A DNA stretch of 7,157 bases from Clostridia bacterium (GTDB lineage: Bacteria; Bacillota; Clostridia; Oscillospirales; Acutalibacteraceae). Position numbers and translations under genes: made by a program. Below the pieces are notes generated by a model, which made no database searches, had not been told where the DNA came from, and saw only the letters and a program-made list of their open reading frames with translations. The stretch is from contig JAKSQR010000078.1 in the NCBI GenBank assembly GCA_024404065.1, positions 1-7,157 on the forward strand, given 5' to 3'. The first letter of the stretch is position 1; every line of letters starts with the position of its first letter. Shown here piece by piece: positions 1 to 6,015 of the stretch.

Positions 1-1019
1 TGCTTGTGGTAGTAATGCTTTTTGCTTCCTGTGGCACAAACGCAGATAATACCACTGACAGCTCAACAACCAAAAAGAGCCACACATCAAAGCACGAAAC
101 AACGGAATCTACAACCGAAACAACCACTACAAAATACTCAAAGGATGATAAGCTGATTGCCTTAACCTACGATGATGGTCCTGGCACAAAATCCAGCAAA
201 AAAATTGTTGATGTGCTTAAAGCAAACAACGCAAATGCCACATTCTTTGTAAACGGTTATCAGCTTGTGGAAAACAAAGCTATTACAAAGGAAGCCTTTG
301 ATAACGGCAATGAAATCGGCAACCACACCTACGACCACAAATATCTTACAAAGCTTTCTGCTGATGAAGTAAAAAATCAGGTGCAGAAAAACAACGACTT
401 AATCAAAGAGGTTACCGGTGCAGAGTGTAAGCTCTTCAGATGTCCTGGTGGTCTTTCAAATGGCATTGAGGATTTAATCGGTATGCCTATGATTGGCTGG
501 AGCATTGATACAAACGACTGGCGTAAAAAGGACGCCTCACATCAGGGCAGGTCTGAAGCTCAGCGTAACGAAGAAATGAACAAAATGGTAAACCATGTTG
601 TTGATAACGCTTACCCCGGTGCTATTGTACTTATGCACGAAATTTATAATTTCACAGCAGACGCCTCCGAAATACTTATACCTAAGCTTATTGCTGAGGG
701 CTACACCCTTTGCACAGTAAGTGAAATGTTTGAGGCTTATGGCGTTACTCTTGAAGCAGGCAAAACCTACCATGATGCAAAACCTGTTGCCCCCTCAAGC
801 GGAGTAGGCGGCACAGTAACTGCAGGCACATATATTGTAAGCACAAATTCTGACAGCCTTAATGTAAGAGCCGAAGCAAGTGCAGATGCAAGGCTCCTTG
901 GCACAATACCTAAGGGCGGAGAGGTAACAGTAACCGAATCCGTTGACGGCTGGGCAAAAATCAACTTTGGTGAAATCTCAGGTTGGGTAAGCACAAAATA
1001 CCTTTCACCTAAAAACTGA
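1..1019 (+). CDS. Polysaccharide deacetylase (NodB-type) lipoprotein with C-terminal SH3 domain, 5' end cut by window
   Basis: Probable cell-surface deacetylase of N-acetylated glycans (peptidoglycan or similar, carbohydrate esterase family 4). The frame is open to the window edge, so the true start lies upstream. Numbering here begins at the GTG at position 6. The first visible residues (VVMLFASC) are the end of a lipoprotein signal peptide, with the lipidated cysteine at residue 9. A Thr/Ser/Lys-rich linker follows (about 10-48). The NodB domain (about 49-248) carries all five motifs: TYDDGP (54-59), HTYDH metal-binding histidines (107, 111), RCPGG (145-149), IDTNDW (167-172) and LMH (209-211). 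Residues 275-334 form a bacterial SH3 (SH3_3-type) domain with SLNVRAEAS and GWAKI/GWVSTKYL, which usually binds wall peptides. The metal-dependent catalytic set looks intact, so it is probably active. The exact substrate cannot be read from the sequence. It converges on the murD-like gene. Confidence 0.93.
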   Translation, partial: LVVVMLFASCGTNADNTTDSSTTKKSHTSKHETTESTTETTTTKYSKDDKLIALTYDDGPGTKSSKKIVDVLKANNANATFFVNGYQLVENKAITKEAFDNGNEIGNHTYDHKYLTKLSADEVKNQVQKNNDLIKEVTGAECKLFRCPGGLSNGIEDLIGMPMIGWSIDTNDWRKKDASHQGRSEAQRNEEMNKMVNHVVDNAYPGAIVLMHEIYNFTADASEILIPKLIAEGYTLCTVSEMFEAYGVTLEAGKTYHDAKPVAPSSGVGGTVTAGTYIVSTNSDSLNVRAEASADARLLGTIPKGGEVTVTESVDGWAKINFGEISGWVSTKYLSPKN

Positions 1020-1031
1020 ATGTAAATAATT

Positions 1032-1062
1032 AAGCACCCTTCAGTGAAGGGTGCTTGTTTTA
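1032..1062 (+). terminator. Shared intrinsic terminator between the convergent deacetylase and murD-like genes
   Basis: An 11-bp perfect stem (AAGCACCCTTC with GAAGGGTGCTT, 1032-1056) has a 3-base loop and is followed on the plus strand by GTTTTA. It begins 12 bases after the deacetylase stop. The plus-strand T run overlaps the murD-like stop codon (1060-1062). On the minus strand the hairpin is followed by the weaker TTAATTATTTA, so it could also end murD-like transcripts. Confidence 0.88.
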
Positions 1063-2361
1063 TCCTCTGTAATTTTTTACTAAATCCTTGAAATGCTTGC
1101 CTTTATGCTCAAAATCCTTATATACATTATAGCTTGAGGCGGCAGGGCTCATAAGGCAGGCTTTGCCTTTGGCAGTAACCGCAAATGCCTTGTTTACGGC
1201 AGCCTCCATATCCTCAGCAAGTATCATATTTTTCTGGCAGCCACGGTTAGCAAGGTTAATGCAAATCTGCCTGCCTGTATCGGGTAAGCCTATAAGGTTA
1301 GTAATTTTGCTCTTTGCAAGGTAATTCTCTAAATAGTCGTAATCCACACCGCTGGACTGACCGCCGAAAATAAGAGTATCTATATTTTCAACAGCTTCAA
1401 TACCTGCAATGGTAGCCTGTGGGATTGTAGCGGTGGAGTCACAGTAAAAATCAATACCGAATATATTGCCGACGGGCTCAAGGCGGTTTTCTACCCCCTT
1501 AAACTCAAGTATAGCTTTATAGATGGATTCCTCACTTACACCAAGGCATCTTGCTGCAGCAGCGGCATAAAAAGCATTAAGCAGGTTATGCTTACCTATA
1601 AGGTATTTATTCTGCTCCACAGCCTCATAAATTTTTTCGTAGCCTGAAATATCTGAGGTAACCTTTATAACGGTAGATGAAATATTTGCAAAGTTTACGT
1701 AATCATCATAGCTGTCAGCCGCACCGCTTATAAAGTAATCACGGCTTGTCTGGTGCATTACGATATTCATCTTGGATTTTATATATCCGTTAAAGCCATT
1801 ATGGTGGCTGAGATGCTCAGGGTAAACATTGGTAACAAGGGCTATATGTGGGCTTGCGGTAGTAAACTCAAGCTGATGTGAGCTCATCTCCACTATGGCA
1901 ATTTCAGGCTCTCCATCCTCAAGGGTATCTAATACAGGCAATCCTATGTTACCTATAAGGCAGGTGTTTTTGCCCTCATTTTTAAGCATATTATAAAGCA
2001 GGGTGGATACTATAGTTTTGCCCTTTGTACCTGTAATGCCTACACACATACAGTCGGAGAAATGTAAAAAAAGGTCAGTCTGGCAGGTTATAATCACATT
2101 TTTAGGCACAATGAAATCGGTAAAGGAAACCCCGGGAGTTTTGATTACTATCTGGTAATCCTTCATGCACTCAAGGTAATCTTTACCTGTATGGATTTTA
2201 ACATAGGGGTCTTCAATATCAATCTCTCTTATATCACTTATGCCTATTTCCTTTTCAGGCAGATGCCTGCGGATAATATCATAGGTGCTGCGACCCTCTC
2301 TGCCAAAGCCTAATATTAAAATGCTGTGGTTTTCTATAAATTCAATAAATTCGCTGAACAT
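1060..2361 (-). CDS. murD: MurD-type Mur ligase (UDP-N-acetylmuramoyl-L-alanine--D-glutamate ligase family)
   Basis: Cytoplasmic ATP-dependent amino acid ligase of peptidoglycan precursor synthesis. MurD normally adds D-glutamate to UDP-MurNAc-L-Ala. The 433-residue length fits the family (438 in E. coli). Seen in order: N-terminal UDP-binding fold with ILGFGREGRS (16-24) and D43/R45; ATP P-loop GITGTKGKT (108-116); magnesium ligand E158 in VEMSSHQL; H183 in NVYPEHL; the probable carbamylated lysine K197 in YIKSK; GKHNLLN (256-262); and C-terminal domain motifs DSTAT (308-312) and SPAASS...KDFE (405-418). By my motif alignment, two lysines common in MurD near the D-glutamate site are missing: DSKAT reads DSTAT (T310), and the E. 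coli K348 position is S337 in GGQSSGVD. The substrate may therefore differ. No other wall-synthesis ligase gene adjoins it, which is unlike the usual murD setting in a division/wall cluster, so a second, divergent MurD copy is possible. The ATG at 2361 follows AGGGCAGG. It has its own promoter. Confidence 0.87.
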   Translation of the reverse strand: MFSEFIEFIENHSILILGFGREGRSTYDIIRRHLPEKEIGISDIREIDIEDPYVKIHTGKDYLECMKDYQIVIKTPGVSFTDFIVPKNVIITCQTDLFLHFSDCMCVGITGTKGKTIVSTLLYNMLKNEGKNTCLIGNIGLPVLDTLEDGEPEIAIVEMSSHQLEFTTASPHIALVTNVYPEHLSHHNGFNGYIKSKMNIVMHQTSRDYFISGAADSYDDYVNFANISSTVIKVTSDISGYEKIYEAVEQNKYLIGKHNLLNAFYAAAAARCLGVSEESIYKAILEFKGVENRLEPVGNIFGIDFYCDSTATIPQATIAGIEAVENIDTLIFGGQSSGVDYDYLENYLAKSKITNLIGLPDTGRQICINLANRGCQKNMILAEDMEAAVNKAFAVTAKGKACLMSPAASSYNVYKDFEHKGKHFKDLVKNYRG

Positions 2362-2390
2362 AGTAACCTGCCCTTAAATTTGATAAAGCT

Positions 2391-2419
2391 ATTATATCAA
2401 ATATACATTTATTATTCAA
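2391..2419 (-). promoter_or_regulatory. Sigma-A-type promoter of the murD-like gene
   Basis: Read on the minus strand, TTGAAT (2414-2419) and TATAAT (2391-2396) are separated by exactly 17 bases. Transcription would start near 2384, giving a leader of roughly 23 bases before the ATG at 2361. The -35 box lies directly beyond the T run of the preceding terminator, so this gene appears to be insulated from its upstream neighbour. Confidence 0.75.
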
Positions 2420-2420
2420 G

Positions 2421-2449
2421 AAAAAAGAGGCCGCCTTTAAGCGACCTCT
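2421..2449 (-). terminator. Intrinsic terminator of the 67-residue protein gene
   Basis: On the minus strand the stem AGAGGTCGC / GCGGCCTCT (nine pairs, one of them G-T) closes a 6-base loop and is followed by a run of T residues. It begins 9 bases after the small gene's stop codon. It is also the first convincing terminator downstream of hflX. Confidence 0.9.
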
Positions 2450-2457
2450 GTATTTGA

Positions 2458-2661
2458 TTAAATAAAACCAAAATACTTTTCAAGAAGATTGTTACCCATT
2501 TCTGCAATGGGAATCCATAAGCCTGAGAACTGAGTGAGAATCTCTGCCATAAGGTTATTGTCGATTGCCTTGGGGTCAAAAGAACTGATCCACTGGAAAA
2601 GAGCAAGTATAAACTGTTCAAAACCTGTTGTGTCAATTGCTGCGAAAAGACCGTCAAACAT
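2458..2661 (-). CDS. Small hypothetical protein, 67 residues, acidic and aromatic-rich
   Basis: I do not recognise a family. Expression signals strongly support a real gene: a perfect consensus promoter, AAGGAGG eight bases before the ATG at 2661, and a tight intrinsic terminator after the stop. The protein has 12 aromatic residues out of 67 (nine Phe, two Trp, one Tyr), no Cys, no Arg, no His, and about eight acidic against two Lys residues, so it is clearly acidic. It looks like two amphipathic or hydrophobic helical stretches (about 2-28 and 36-66) joined by a DPKAID turn (29-34), ending in EKYFGFI. There is no typical signal peptide, lipobox, double-glycine leader or clear uninterrupted membrane segment. 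Peripheral membrane association or self-assembly is possible but is only inference. It follows hflX by 91 bases, and read-through from hflX could add to its transcription. Confidence 0.75.
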   Translation of the reverse strand: MFDGLFAAIDTTGFEQFILALFQWISSFDPKAIDNNLMAEILTQFSGLWIPIAEMGNNLLEKYFGFI

Positions 2662-2691
2662 GAGTATTTCCTCCTTCGTTATTTTTTATGA

Positions 2692-2720
2692 ATTATATAA
2701 CCATATTTTTATTTTGTCAA
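2692..2720 (-). promoter_or_regulatory. Perfect consensus sigma-A promoter of the 67-residue protein gene
   Basis: On the minus strand TTGACA (2715-2720) and TATAAT (2692-2697) both match consensus exactly, with a 17-base A/T-rich spacer. The expected start is near 2685, giving a leader of about 24 bases that includes the AAGGAGG site. This is the strongest promoter in the window by match to consensus. Confidence 0.88.
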
Positions 2721-2752
2721 GTAAACAAAGTATTAACCGTTTTTTAATAGGC

Positions 2753-4000
2753 TTAAATGCAGTATTCTTTATACCTGTCTATTATTTCAACATCCGCAAG
2801 TATATCAAAGTAAAGTCCGTTTTCACGGTAATCCTCACTGAATATTACACCATCCTTACGCAGCACTGCAGCTACGCCACCATCTGTGTAGGGTATAATC
2901 ATCTCAACCCTTGCTCTGCTTGGTGGCAGAGCTTTGCTGATAGCATTAAGCAGGTCATCAAGGCCATCACCTGTAATGGCAGATATTTTTACTGCATTTT
3001 CTCTGCCTGCTATATCTGTATCTGCGCCCTCTATATCGCACTTATTAAATACTGTGATTATGGGCTTATCCACGCAGCCAAGCTGAGTTAAAAGCTCCTC
3101 AGTTACCTCAATATGCTCCTGACACTCAGGGTCTGAGGCATCACACACATTAAGTATTACCTTAGCGCAGACTGCCTCCTCAAGAGTGGATTTGAAGGCC
3201 TCAACAAGATTATGGGGAAGTCTGCGGATAAATCCAACAGTATCAATAAGCATTACCTTGCGACCATCGGGAAGGGATAGGGCACGGGAGGTAGGGTCAA
3301 GGGTTGCAAAAAGCATATCCTTTGCAAGTATGCCCGCCTGAGTAAGGGTATTCATAAGGGTGGATTTGCCTGCGTTTGTGTAGCCTACAATTACTACTGT
3401 TTCAACCCTGTCCTTCTCTCGGCGCACTCTTTGCAGATTACGCCTTTTTTCAAGCTCATCAAGCTCGTCCTCAAGATTTTTAATCCTTCTTCTGATGTGA
3501 CGCTTGTCGCTTTCAAGCTTTGTTTCACCAGGACCTCTTGTGCCTATACCGCCACCAAGCCTTGAGAGCTTGTTGCCCTGACCTATAAGCCTTGGCAGGT
3601 TATATTTAAGCTGTGCAAGCTCAACCTGAAGCTTACCCTCATTGCTCTGGGCACGCTGAGCAAAAATATCAAGTATAAGCGTGGTGCGGTCAATTACACG
3701 CACCTTAACCGCATTCTCAACATTACGCTGCTGAACCGGTGAAAGCTCACTATCGGTAATAACTAAATCCACCTCGTTATTCTCAACAAATTCAGCTAAT
3801 TCCTCAAGCCTGCCGCTACCTAAAAATGTTGCGTTATCCGGTTTATCACGCTTTTGTGTAATGAAGCCTACTACCTCTGCACCTGCTGTATTTGCAAGCT
3901 CCTCCAGCTCATCAAGAGATGAGGTGCAGTCATACTCGCCTGTATCAACAGCCACAAGCACAGCCTTTTCGGCTTCCTGTTTGTTTTCGTAAAATTCCAT
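2753..4000 (-). CDS. hflX: GTPase HflX
   Basis: Ribosome-associated GTPase of the OBG-HflX family. Characterised homologues split stalled or stress-damaged 70S ribosomes through the large subunit. The 415-residue protein has the full architecture. The N-terminal HflX domain (about 12-165) contains NATFLGSGRLEEL (56-68) and the signature GGGIGTRGPGETKLE (149-163). A charged helical hairpin (about 164-198) follows. The GTPase domain has G1 GYTNAGKS (206-213), switch I FATLDPTSR (231-239), G3 DTVGF (253-257), G4 NKCD (319-322) and G5 SAI (340-342). A short C-terminal domain begins near 365. No key residue is missing. The ATG at 4000 follows AAGG (4009-4012) at 8-base spacing, a modest ribosome site. 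The gene starts 54 bases after the 604-residue gene, whose terminator lies between them. I see no good promoter in that gap and no terminator after the stop, so expression probably relies on read-through or an unseen internal promoter. Confidence 0.96.
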   Translation of the reverse strand: MEFYENKQEAEKAVLVAVDTGEYDCTSSLDELEELANTAGAEVVGFITQKRDKPDNATFLGSGRLEELAEFVENNEVDLVITDSELSPVQQRNVENAVKVRVIDRTTLILDIFAQRAQSNEGKLQVELAQLKYNLPRLIGQGNKLSRLGGGIGTRGPGETKLESDKRHIRRRIKNLEDELDELEKRRNLQRVRREKDRVETVVIVGYTNAGKSTLMNTLTQAGILAKDMLFATLDPTSRALSLPDGRKVMLIDTVGFIRRLPHNLVEAFKSTLEEAVCAKVILNVCDASDPECQEHIEVTEELLTQLGCVDKPIITVFNKCDIEGADTDIAGRENAVKISAITGDGLDDLLNAISKALPPSRARVEMIIPYTDGGVAAVLRKDGVIFSEDYRENGLYFDILADVEIIDRYKEYCI

Positions 4001-4020
4001 AAGCTATACCTTATTCTCTG

Positions 4021-4049
4021 TAAAAGAAGCCGACTTAATGGTCGGCTTC
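4021..4049 (-). terminator. Intrinsic terminator after the 604-residue protein gene, upstream of hflX
   Basis: On the minus strand the perfect 9-bp stem GAAGCCGAC / GTCGGCTTC (4026-4034 with 4041-4049) has a 6-base loop and is followed by TTTTA. The T run is short, so termination may be partial. That would allow read-through into hflX, which starts 21 bases further on. Confidence 0.8.
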
Positions 4050-4054
4050 CATTT

Positions 4055-5869
4055 TTACTTTATTGTAATGGCACTTGCGGCAATAATCTTACCGCTGCCA
4101 CCATTTGCAGTAATCTCAACGCTGTCGCCCTTATTGAGTATTACAACATTTTCATCCTGAGAAGCGGAGATTGAGTAATAAACATCGCTGCCCTCAAGCT
4201 TGATGTAGTAGTAGCTTTCGCCACCCTTTACAGCCTCTCTGATTTCAGCAACCTTACCTGCGATTGCGCCTTCAGGCTTAACTGCGGGAGTATCTGAGCC
4301 ATTGTTTTCAGGCTTTTCTTCTTTATTATCTTCGCCTTCTTCGATTACACCTGTATCAATGTCGTCTATCTTAAGACCGTTCTTATCAGCATAATCCTGA
4401 AGTGCTGCTGCAAGGCTCTGTGAGTTTGAGCCTTTTTCACTGGTGTTACAGTTTTTAACATTGATAAATGCATACTGCTGAACTGTGCCGTTACCTGAGG
4501 TTTCATCCTTAAGTGAAAGGAAGTAGGTAGGCTCGCCACCAATATTAAGAAGAAGTGGGAAGGTAGCAGTGTAGCCAAGGTCCTTAACTCTTGCCTGAGC
4601 GGCAACCTGTGCGGAGCTTTCTGTACCACCCTGAACTGAGTAGAAAACAGCTTCCTTAGTACGCTGATTTACCATAGCAAAACCTGTGATGGACTGGTCT
4701 GATGTAACGGAGGTAACGCCTGTGTACATCCAAACATCGTCACCCTTTGCAAGGTAGCTGTAGCCTGTGGTTGTTTTAACAACGTTCTTCTGACCAAGTA
4801 CAGAGTTCCAGAAGCCGTTTCTGTACTTACCAAAGAAGTTATACTGCTGAACAATAAGGTTTGCGGAGTAAACTCTGTCTACCCACTGAAGGTCCTTATT
4901 TGTCTTGAAATCCTCTACTGTATAATATGTGCAGGTGCCATCGGGGTCATCTGCTCTTACTACAACTGCGCCGATAACATCTGTGCCGCCGAAGAGACCG
5001 ATTGTGTTATCAATTCTTGGGCAAATCCAGTAAGGAATACCCTGCTCATCTATTTCAAGAGTTGCATCACCAAACATAAATGTGGGGTATGCAAAACGGA
5101 GATGACGCCTTAAAAGCTTATTGAAATGCTCTGAGGGTGAGTAGCGGATATTGCCCATGCTGCCCTCAACATTCTCAAGGAAAATGAATTCAGAATCCTT
5201 ACTTGCCATATCAACTACAACGTAGCCGGGGAAGCCTTCGCTTGTATTGAAGAGCCACTTGATAAGGCTTGCATACTGAAGAGGATATACTCTTGCAGGC
5301 TTGCCCTTATAGTTAATCTGAGTGCTGCTGGGGTATACGGTAAACTGTGAAACATAGCCCTTCTCTTCAAGTGTACCAAGGCAACGGGGAGCTACCTGTG
5401 TAGCGGTATCCTCATCAAGCTGAGGTATAACCTTGAATGAGTCAGTATCCTGCTTATCAATCTGGCTTGCAAAGTCAGAATCGGTATTAACAGAAATAAT
5501 GGTTGAGTAGCTCTTTGCTCTGAAAAATTCGCTGGAAACAATCCAGCCGATTGCTACTACCACTACAAGCAGACCGATAATAATACCGGGTACAATAGCC
5601 TGCTTCTTTATATAAGGGGTATACTCAGGCTTTGCAAACACCTGATTAAGTAAAAACTGCCATACTACAAATGAAGCTGCAACAATGCCGATATACATAT
5701 AAAAATCGTATGCCTTGGGGTTAATGGCAGGCATCATTACATAGAATGCCACACCTGCTGTACAAATTGTAAGCAGAATGCTGATAATAGTTTTAAGAAC
5801 AGCCTTTTCAGGTGGTATTACTATTTCTTTCTTTCTTTTATTGTTAAAGTCAACTTTGATAGGTTCCAT
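4055..5869 (-). CDS. Hypothetical membrane-anchored protein, 604 residues, three predicted N-terminal membrane segments
   Basis: I do not recognise a named family. A basic cytoplasmic tail (1-24, KRKK at 11-14) leads to three hydrophobic segments at about 25-47, 57-78 and 91-112. A large soluble region (about 113-507) follows and, with an odd number of membrane passes and the positive N-terminus inside, is probably outside the cell. It is rich in aromatic and beta-type sequence and has striking stretches such as NKLLRRHLRFAYPTFMFGD (250-268), IPYWICPRID (278-287) and NFFGKYRNGFW (344-354). An acidic, Pro/Asn-containing linker (about 508-533) separates a C-terminal module (about 534-604) with GKVAEIREAVKGGESYYYIKL and LNKGDSVEI, which resembles a small OB-like beta-barrel; that last point is inference. 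The ATG at 5869 follows AGGGAG at good spacing. The gene has its own promoter and terminator, so its neighbours say little about its role. Confidence 0.85.
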   Translation of the reverse strand: MEPIKVDFNNKRKKEIVIPPEKAVLKTIISILLTICTAGVAFYVMMPAINPKAYDFYMYIGIVAASFVVWQFLLNQVFAKPEYTPYIKKQAIVPGIIIGLLVVVVAIGWIVSSEFFRAKSYSTIISVNTDSDFASQIDKQDTDSFKVIPQLDEDTATQVAPRCLGTLEEKGYVSQFTVYPSSTQINYKGKPARVYPLQYASLIKWLFNTSEGFPGYVVVDMASKDSEFIFLENVEGSMGNIRYSPSEHFNKLLRRHLRFAYPTFMFGDATLEIDEQGIPYWICPRIDNTIGLFGGTDVIGAVVVRADDPDGTCTYYTVEDFKTNKDLQWVDRVYSANLIVQQYNFFGKYRNGFWNSVLGQKNVVKTTTGYSYLAKGDDVWMYTGVTSVTSDQSITGFAMVNQRTKEAVFYSVQGGTESSAQVAAQARVKDLGYTATFPLLLNIGGEPTYFLSLKDETSGNGTVQQYAFINVKNCNTSEKGSNSQSLAAALQDYADKNGLKIDDIDTGVIEEGEDNKEEKPENNGSDTPAVKPEGAIAGKVAEIREAVKGGESYYYIKLEGSDVYYSISASQDENVVILNKGDSVEITANGGSGKIIAASAITIK

Positions 5870-5913
5870 AAATTCATCTCCCTGAATCTGAATTACTTAT
5901 CTGATACACAGTT

Positions 5914-5942
5914 ATTATATATTAAAACTTTATATAATACAA
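5914..5942 (-). promoter_or_regulatory. Probable promoter of the 604-residue protein gene
   Basis: On the minus strand TTGTAT (5937-5942) and TATAAT (5914-5919) are 17 bases apart, giving a start near 5907 and a leader of about 38 bases. An overlapping alternative is TTGAAA (5951-5956) with TATAAA (5929-5934) at 16-base spacing. The sequence does not tell which is used, and both may be. Confidence 0.65.
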
Positions 5943-5973
5943 TAGCAAACTTTCAAGGCACCTTCAGGGGCAG

Positions 5974-5997
5974 AAAAAAGGACACCCGAAGGTGTCC
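5974..5997 (-). terminator. Intrinsic terminator of ilvE with a cUUCGg tetraloop
   Basis: On the minus strand GGACACC-TTCG-GGTGTCC is followed by six T residues (5974-5979). The loop is the extra-stable C(UUCG)G tetraloop. It begins 18 bases after the ilvE stop and separates ilvE from the promoter of the next gene. Confidence 0.93.
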
Positions 5998-6015
5998 CTT
6001 ATGTTTAATATAAGA

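Noticed and set aside
537..994. Two minus-strand frames antisense to the deacetylase gene
   Set aside because: They are shadows of the NodB and SH3 coding sequence and have no ribosome sites or recognisable domains.
2412..2657. Alternative 81-codon minus-strand frame overlapping the 67-residue gene
   Set aside because: Its start is 4 bases inside the other gene with poorer spacing from AAGGAGG, and it reads through the terminator hairpin. The 67-residue frame stops just before that hairpin.
2731..2749. AT-only inverted repeat (TATTAA/TTAATA) after hflX as a terminator
   Set aside because: A 6-bp stem with only A-T pairs and no proper T run is too weak to be a credible intrinsic terminator.
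2534..3091. 185-codon open frame on the plus strand, antisense to the small gene and the 3' end of hflX
   Set aside because: It overlaps two well-supported minus-strand genes, has no good ribosome site or promoter, and its Cys/Tyr/Ile-rich product looks like the complement of real coding sequence.
4366..4629. 87-codon minus-strand frame inside the 604-residue gene
   Set aside because: It lies wholly within a long coding region in another frame and has no signals of its own; the same applies to the frame at 4669-4854.
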